DNA from: Candidatus Buchananbacteria bacterium
GTDB taxonomy: Bacteria; Patescibacteriota; Patescibacteriia; 2-01-FULL-39-33
DNA: 9,806 nucleotides
Assembly: GCA_903859075.1 (NCBI GenBank)
Contig: CAIOLF010000011.1
Span: forward strand, 1-9,806
Reading direction: 5' to 3'
A program made the translations under genes and the position numbers. This document shows positions 5,641 through 9,806 of this stretch, piece after piece (the stretch's first letter is position 1; every line of letters starts with the position of its first letter). The notes beneath the pieces are model-generated. The model saw only the letters and a list, made by a program, of their open reading frames with translations, made no database searches and was not told the DNA's origin.

Positions 5641-6855
5641 TCACTTTTTTATCAACCCTTGATAAATGCCCAGGATTGCCTGCAAATATTTTTGGGGGTT
5701 ATAGCCGGCGGCCGCCTGCCTGGCGGCTAGGCCTATCTTAGAATAATCATTCTGATAAACTTCGTCAATCAATCGGGACAGCTCAGCGCTGTTTCCCCGT
5801 TCAAATAGCAGCCCGTCTTTGCCATCGCGCAGCATCTCCGAAATGCCGCCAACGCGAGATCCAATCACAATTTTACCTAAAGCCATCGCTTCCAGCACGC
5901 TAAAGGGCCAATTTTCATTCCAGAGCGAGGGAACGACTACCGCTCTGGCTCGGCGGATGAGATTCTGAAGCTCCTGGCCGTATTTAGGCCCGACCAATTC
6001 TACGCGATCGCCTAACTTGTGTTTTTTTATCAGCTCCAGATAATTTTTTGCTTCCGGTCCGGAACCGACAATTTTTAATCGCGCCAGCACGTTGGTTTTT
6101 GCCAGCGCCTCGATTAAAGTCCTCACTCCCTTCTCATAAGCCAAGCGGCCGAGATAAACAAGGTAATCATCGGCCTGATAGGCGGCTCCGGCCGGCTGAT
6201 AATCCTGGCTGTTTATAAAATTATTCAAAACAATAATTTTATCTTCCGGAATGCCAAAAAAAACACAAATATCTTTCATAAAACGACTGGGAGCAATGAA
6301 CAAATCAATCAGTTCGTAGTATTTATGCCAACTGTCGTTATAATACATCTCGCCCATCGCCAGAAAGCTCTTGGACGGGGAACCGTCGATGCAACCATGG
6401 GTAAAGCAATTATAATATTTTTTGCCGCGGCAGCGGTAGCAGATCTTATTCTGGGTGAATAATTTATAATTCGGGCAAATCAGCTTATAATCATGCAGTG
6501 TCTGGATCACCGGGATGTTATTTTCTTTAAGTACCTTAATAATGGCCGGCGTCAACTGGTGGGCGATATTATGCAGATGCGCGACATCCGGCCGCTGATC
6601 TTTTAGCAGCTGCCGCAATTTTTTGATCGCCTCCCAATTGCGGAAATATTTTAAGCTAGCGGTAAACGAAAACTTTTCCAAATCAACAGGAGCGGCAAAA
6701 TATTTAGCATAAGGCGTGGCCAGATTTTTTTTATCCTGCATGGAGAAAACCGGCACTTCCTGGCCGCTGTCGGAGAGCAAATCAATCAAATCAAAAAAAT
6801 GCTTCTCGGCGCCGCCTTTGAGATAAAAGAATTTATTTATTTGCAGAACCTTCAT
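5641..6855 (-). CDS. GT4-family (GT-B) glycosyltransferase
   Basis: This is a retaining GT-B glycosyltransferase of family GT4, cytosolic or membrane-associated, adding a sugar from a nucleotide donor to a growing surface glycan. Donor and acceptor cannot be read from the sequence. Counting from the ATG at 6855 (404 residues), the N-terminal acceptor half opens MKVLQINKFFYLKGGAEKH, and HDYKLICPNY lies at 121-130. The donor half has YLGRLAYEKG (234-243), GSGPEAK (264-270) and the E-x7-E signature E314/E322 within NENWPFSVLEAMALGK. Five cysteines (127, 139, 142, 150, 155) cluster between the halves. A TTG two codons upstream at 6861 is also in frame, but the ATG gives the usual GT4 N-terminus and is preferred. 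Its 5' end overlaps the radical SAM gene by 23 bp, and the next gene starts 4 bp past its TGA stop, so the three are probably co-transcribed. Confidence 0.92.
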   Translation of the reverse strand: MKVLQINKFFYLKGGAEKHFFDLIDLLSDSGQEVPVFSMQDKKNLATPYAKYFAAPVDLEKFSFTASLKYFRNWEAIKKLRQLLKDQRPDVAHLHNIAHQLTPAIIKVLKENNIPVIQTLHDYKLICPNYKLFTQNKICYRCRGKKYYNCFTHGCIDGSPSKSFLAMGEMYYNDSWHKYYELIDLFIAPSRFMKDICVFFGIPEDKIIVLNNFINSQDYQPAGAAYQADDYLVYLGRLAYEKGVRTLIEALAKTNVLARLKIVGSGPEAKNYLELIKKHKLGDRVELVGPKYGQELQNLIRRARAVVVPSLWNENWPFSVLEAMALGKIVIGSRVGGISEMLRDGKDGLLFERGNSAELSRLIDEVYQNDYSKIGLAARQAAAGYNPQKYLQAILGIYQGLIKK

Positions 6856-7834
6856 AGCCAAAAAATTTATTCTTAAAAATCCACCACAGCACCTTGAATT
6901 TATTCTGGCGAATCTGCTCGCGCACCGTGCAGATAATCCAGGATTCGGAAATATTCTCGCGCAGCATCTTTTCCCTTATTTTTACCGCCTCAGGAGAATT
7001 CCAGAGGTTGCTAAGATCGCTACGGCCTAGATTGCCGATTTTTAAGTTAATCAGCATGCTGGGATAAATATCGCCGCTCGGATCAATAAACATGGAATCA
7101 TAGCCCGCGCCGGAAGGCAACAGTCTCAGGCCGGTAAGAAAATTATGCTTTAAGCCGTAATTGAAATAAGCGCGCAATAAATTTTTCGGCCTCCAGCTGG
7201 AGAGTTCCCGCTTAATCACAGAGTCCAATGCCTTCTCAATCTTTGATGCCAAGGTCAGCTTATTGCTAGTCTTGGAAAAATAGACATCGGAATTCTGTAC
7301 CAGCGCCAGAGACAACTGCAAATCCATTTCACGCGCCAATTCATAAACGCGGATAAGCTCGCCGGCATTTTCATCCTGAATAGTAAAACCAAAACCCAAA
7401 TTAGTAACGCCCAAGCGCCGCAAACCCCCGATTGTCGCCATCGCGCAGTCAAAAATACCCGGCACTCCCCTGATCCGCTCGTGCGTATCCTTGAGTCCGT
7501 CGAGCGAAATGCGCATGCCGATTTTGGGATCGATTTTTAATAATTTTTCGACTGTAGCGAGAATCAGCTCCGTGGCATTGCCATTGCTGGAAATATCAAT
7601 AGCCGCCCGCGGACATCTTTCTTTGATGATTTCAACAATAGCGGGCAAATCCGGATGCAAAAACGGTTCGCCGCCAGAGAGATTAATATGCAGCAGATCG
7701 GGACTCAGATGCTGGAAATATTGCTCCGGCATGACCGGCGGATCCTTCTTCTGCCAGATATTGCACATCACGCAACGGGCGTTGCACTGATAGGTGATGG
7801 CGATGGTCGCGTCAAGCGGATGGAAGTTACGCAT
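6833..7834 (-). CDS. Radical SAM protein with a degenerate SPASM/twitch-like C-terminus
   Basis: The 333-residue protein has a classic radical SAM core. C17-x3-C21-x2-C24 (CNARCVMC) binds the 4Fe-4S cluster, SGGEPFLHPD (53-62) is the GGE motif contacting SAM, SSNGN (82-86) follows, and MRISLDGLKDTHERIRG (107-123) is typical of MoaA/SPASM-like members. The C-terminal part keeps the SPASM-like frame GYDSMFIDPSGDIYP (244-258), then IGNLG (266-270) and LWNSPEAVKIREK (277-289). The cysteine expected after the proline is S259, however, and only C302 remains in the final segment, so an auxiliary iron-sulfur cluster is unlikely to form in the usual way. The tail (313-325) is aromatic and basic. It lies between methyltransferase and GT4 genes, 7 bp after the former and overlapping the latter, so a role in glycan or lipid-linked sugar modification is plausible. 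Substrate unknown; a peptide-modifying role cannot be excluded, although no precursor peptide gene is visible. Confidence 0.9.
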   Translation of the reverse strand: MRNFHPLDATIAITYQCNARCVMCNIWQKKDPPVMPEQYFQHLSPDLLHINLSGGEPFLHPDLPAIVEIIKERCPRAAIDISSNGNATELILATVEKLLKIDPKIGMRISLDGLKDTHERIRGVPGIFDCAMATIGGLRRLGVTNLGFGFTIQDENAGELIRVYELAREMDLQLSLALVQNSDVYFSKTSNKLTLASKIEKALDSVIKRELSSWRPKNLLRAYFNYGLKHNFLTGLRLLPSGAGYDSMFIDPSGDIYPSMLINLKIGNLGRSDLSNLWNSPEAVKIREKMLRENISESWIICTVREQIRQNKFKVLWWIFKNKFFGYEGSANK

Positions 7835-7841
7835 ATAAAAA

Positions 7842-8468
7842 TTAAAAAATAATAATGAAGTCCAGCGTCAGACCCAGTAATTTATTCTTGATAATCCGGT
7901 AATCGCTGATGCCGGCCGCGGCCAGAATCCGCTTCAGCTGGTGGTAGGACAATAAATTCAGATGATCGCTCGTCGCCCACTTTTTGCCGATCAGCTTCAA
8001 AAATGAATCAAAAATATTCTTGGGCAGATAATGCAGCAAAGGAAGGCGCGTATGGATCTCGATGGGAAAAAAACGACTTGGTGTCGTGACAAAACGCTTG
8101 CGGCCGACTCTTTTTATCTCCTTCAGGAATGCCGCTTGTCGCTCCCGGCCGCCGACATGCTCGATAACGGCATTGGACCAGCAAATATCAAACTGCTTGT
8201 CGCCAAAAGGAATCCGGCGTCCATCGTATTGCCGCGCTTTGACCCTTGGGTAGCGGCGCAAAAATTCATCCGGCCGGTCAATGCCGATAGCGGTTATTTT
8301 TTCCTGATGCTCATAATTCTTTTCCAAAAAATTATCCACCGCGCTGTACTCCCGATCAGAGAAGCCGATATCTAAAATTTCCGAGTTCTCGCCCGGCTGC
8401 AATTCGCGCAAAAAGATCTCCCATTTGCGCCGGCGGTTGAAAGCTGAAATATAACTGGCAAGAGACAT
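7842..8468 (-). CDS. Class I SAM-dependent methyltransferase (type 11-like)
   Basis: The 208-residue product looks like a small soluble Rossmann-fold methyltransferase of the Methyltransf_11 type. Motif I is ILDIGFSDREY (31-41), which keeps the strand and the acidic residue but has lost the second glycine of the common DxGxGxG loop. The acid at the end of strand 2 is D64 in AIGIDRP. PFGDKQFDICWSNAVIEHVGG (87-107) supplies motifs II and III, the EH being a frequent mark of this group. FVTTPSRFFPIEIHTRLPLLHYLP (126-149) resembles the substrate-side segment of sugar or lipid methyltransferases. The gene starts 2 bp after the GT2 stop and ends 7 bp before the radical SAM gene, so it is co-transcribed with them. 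Likely it methylates a sugar or glycan terminus; the acceptor cannot be told from the sequence. Confidence 0.85.
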   Translation of the reverse strand: MSLASYISAFNRRRKWEIFLRELQPGENSEILDIGFSDREYSAVDNFLEKNYEHQEKITAIGIDRPDEFLRRYPRVKARQYDGRRIPFGDKQFDICWSNAVIEHVGGRERQAAFLKEIKRVGRKRFVTTPSRFFPIEIHTRLPLLHYLPKNIFDSFLKLIGKKWATSDHLNLLSYHQLKRILAAAGISDYRIIKNKLLGLTLDFIIIF

Positions 8469-8470
8469 AA

Positions 8471-9310
8471 TTATTTGCGGCGGGTTAAAGCGATTCTAAA
8501 AAAGTAAGCGCCGCTGACGAGCCACCGGGTAAAAATCCGGCGCGGCAGATTCTTTTTCAAAAAATACAGCCAGCCGTCGCGCTCGCTCTTCAGGCGGGCG
8601 GCCGTATTGGGGCCGCCGGAGGAAGAGCCGTGGTAATGGATCGCCTCGGCGAGCGGAAAATAAATCACCTTCCAGCCGGCTTGCTTGGCGCGGAAGCACA
8701 GATCAACGTCCTCCACGCCCATAAAATATTTCTCATCCAGATTGCCGACAGCATCAATTATTTCCCTTCTGATGAGCAGGCAGCCGCCGGAAAGCCAATC
8801 AACTTCTTGCGGAGCAGAAAAAAACCAATGGCTTAAAATATTTTTGTAAATGAAAGTCCCAAAAGGAAATAATCTATAAAGTGAAAACAATCTAACCAGC
8901 TCGCCGCTAAACCGCGGGAAAGATCCGGCACTCACTTGAAAGCGTCCGCTGGGATAAAAAAATTGCGGACCGGCCAAGCCGGCCGCTGGCTGCGACTCCA
9001 GGCAATCAGACAGGGCGCTGATGGCGCCGGCATGAACCAGCATGTCGGAGTTAAGCAACAGAATGAATTTATGGGACGCCAAGGCCAATCCTTGATTGAC
9101 CGCCTTGGCAAAGCCCAGATTTTCAGAATTATAAATAAACCTGATCTTGACTCCTTTAAAAACCGACTCGCTGATTTTTTCTTCCGAGGCGTTATCAATC
9201 AGGATTATTTCCCAATCAATGGCCGGCTCGCGCTCCAGCAAATTAAAAATCGTATTTTGGGTGAGCTTGGCGGTATTGTAATTAATTACGATGGCCGAAA
9301 TCTTTTTCAT
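8471..9310 (-). CDS. GT2-family (GT-A) glycosyltransferase, rhamnosyltransferase-like
   Basis: This 279-residue GT-A fold enzyme inverts configuration when moving a sugar from a nucleotide donor, at the cytosolic face of the membrane. It opens with MKKISAIVINYNT, the usual first strand. IILIDNAS (35-42) and NSENLGFAKAVNQGL (61-75) form the nucleotide-binding part. NSD at 87-89 stands for the DxD metal site. WLSGGCLLIRRE (172-183) and DEKYFMGVEDVDLCFRAKQAGWK (192-214), with the ED pair at 200-201, are the acceptor-side and catalytic-base motifs of WcaA/RfbN-like rhamnosyl- and related transferases. HYHG at 225-228 matches the conserved histidine segment that closes the active site. No C-terminal membrane helix is evident, though the tail is basic and aromatic. 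The ATG at 9310 overlaps the preceding membrane gene by 29 bp, a sign of coupling. Family is certain; the sugar is not. Confidence 0.93.
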   Translation of the reverse strand: MKKISAIVINYNTAKLTQNTIFNLLEREPAIDWEIILIDNASEEKISESVFKGVKIRFIYNSENLGFAKAVNQGLALASHKFILLLNSDMLVHAGAISALSDCLESQPAAGLAGPQFFYPSGRFQVSAGSFPRFSGELVRLFSLYRLFPFGTFIYKNILSHWFFSAPQEVDWLSGGCLLIRREIIDAVGNLDEKYFMGVEDVDLCFRAKQAGWKVIYFPLAEAIHYHGSSSGGPNTAARLKSERDGWLYFLKKNLPRRIFTRWLVSGAYFFRIALTRRK

Positions 9311-9806
9311 AATCTTTTGAATTTTCTAAATTGCCGAAAGCGCCGGCCAGCAGCCAGAAAATAATGCCATAGGACATGGCAAAAAAAGTCACCTCCACCA
9401 GGCCGTTAAAGAATGCGACGATCATGCTGGCAACAAAACCGGCGACCAAAATGCCATAGTTTGAGCCGGCTTTAGATATTACTCGGCGCGCATTCCTAAT
9501 CAAAGCTCCGATGACAAACAATATTGCCGCCAGGCCGATGACGCCCAAATCCAGCATTGATTGAATCAGATAATTATTGGCCAATTCCTTGTAGCCGGAA
9601 GCCAGGACGCGGCCGTAATATAAGAGCTGTTGGCCGGCGCCCAGACCAACCCACGGATGGACCTTGATCAGCTTCCAATCGGCTTGATACTCCAAAACGC
9701 GGAATTGGGTGCTGGTGTCGACAAAAAACCGCCCCAGACGGGAAAATAGCCCGGTGAAATAAAAAGAAAAGAAAAGATACAAGATAATCACGAATAAGCC
9801 GCCGAA
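9282..9806 (-). CDS. O-antigen ligase/polymerase-like membrane protein (C-terminal part, 5' end outside window)
   Basis: The reading frame is open to the window edge, so this is the last 174 codons of a longer gene; the in-frame GTG at 9791 is not a convincing start. The fragment begins in a membrane helix (ILYLFFSFYFTGLF). A periplasmic loop follows with RVLEYQADWKLIKVHPWVGLGAGQ, where the R...W...HPWxGxGxG pattern is typical of the Wzy_C (O-antigen ligase-like) family. Then come NNYLIQSMLDLGVIGL and two or three further helices, ending in a short charged cytosolic tail. Family members act outside the membrane, joining lipid-linked glycan to an acceptor (WaaL-type) or to itself (Wzy-type). 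The signature histidine of WaaL-type ligases is replaced here by asparagine (codon 9578-9576). The 3' end overlaps the GT2 start by 29 bp, placing it in the glycan operon. Ligase and polymerase cannot be separated on this fragment. Confidence 0.8.
   Translation of the reverse strand, partial: FGGLFVIILYLFFSFYFTGLFSRLGRFFVDTSTQFRVLEYQADWKLIKVHPWVGLGAGQQLLYYGRVLASGYKELANNYLIQSMLDLGVIGLAAILFVIGALIRNARRVISKAGSNYGILVAGFVASMIVAFFNGLVEVTFFAMSYGIIFWLLAGAFGNLENSKDYEKDFGHRN

Noticed and set aside
6856..6861. TTG start two codons upstream for the GT4 gene
   Set aside because: The ATG at 6855 gives MKVLQINKF, the normal GT4 N-terminus, so a TTG start adding two residues is unnecessary.
8031..8375. Plus-strand open frame of 114 codons opposite the methyltransferase
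   Set aside because: It lies wholly antisense to a gene with clear methyltransferase motifs and its product resembles nothing; all neighbouring genes run the other way.
8936..9364. Open frame of 142 codons on the plus strand, opposite the GT2 gene
   Set aside because: It is antisense to a well-conserved GT2 gene and its translation has no domain, signal or membrane segment; it is a by-product of codon bias in the real gene.
9789..9791. GTG as the start of the ligase-like gene
   Set aside because: The frame stays open to the window edge and the protein would start in the middle of a membrane helix; the Wzy_C fold needs many upstream helices, so the true start lies outside.

Overview
All supported genes lie on the minus strand, so the window reads from high to low coordinates. 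It joins a surface-polysaccharide gene run (9806 down to 5265) to a compact peptidoglycan/division cluster (5129 down to 1). The style suggests an uncultured bacterium of the Patescibacteria/CPR type, Parcubacteria-like. The reasons are tight packing with 2-7 bp gaps or short overlaps, few clear Shine-Dalgarno sites, AT-rich intergenic spacers with simple inverted repeats, a MurG N-terminus with GGGTMGSVSP in place of the usual GGTGGH-type loop, and small membrane proteins of no known family. The lineage is an inference. TGA serves as a stop at 5641-5643, which argues against the UGA-Gly code of Gracilibacteria/SR1.

Region A (9806-5265), in transcription order: the C-terminal part of an O-antigen ligase/polymerase-like membrane protein, a GT2 glycosyltransferase, a class I SAM-dependent methyltransferase, a radical SAM protein with a degenerate C-terminal cysteine region, a GT4 glycosyltransferase, and a small three-helix membrane protein of unknown function. 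The genes overlap or nearly abut, so they probably form one operon for making and decorating a cell-surface glycan.

Region B (5264-5130) is an AT-rich spacer built from AGCT-type direct and inverted repeats. It takes in the stop codon of the small membrane gene.

Region C (5129-1) is a mini dcw cluster in canonical order: mraY, murD, ftsW, murG (cut by the window edge). The main surprise is the murD position. It encodes an 833-residue fusion of a MurL-type UDP-MurNAc-L-Ala-L-Glu epimerase (about residues 1-435) with a Mur ligase (about 438-833). The ligase's glutamate-site motifs look like the L-Glu-using MurD2 type rather than classical D-Glu MurD. This implies that D-Glu enters peptidoglycan by ligating L-Glu and then epimerising it on the nucleotide, without glutamate racemase, with both steps on one polypeptide. 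MraY then transfers the finished MurNAc-pentapeptide to lipid, MurG adds GlcNAc, and FtsW polymerises lipid II at the septum.

The ftsW-murG spacer (159-306) holds an imperfect long inverted repeat with a tandem 14-bp duplication, possibly a MITE-like element. No gene-free stretch exceeds 300 bases.
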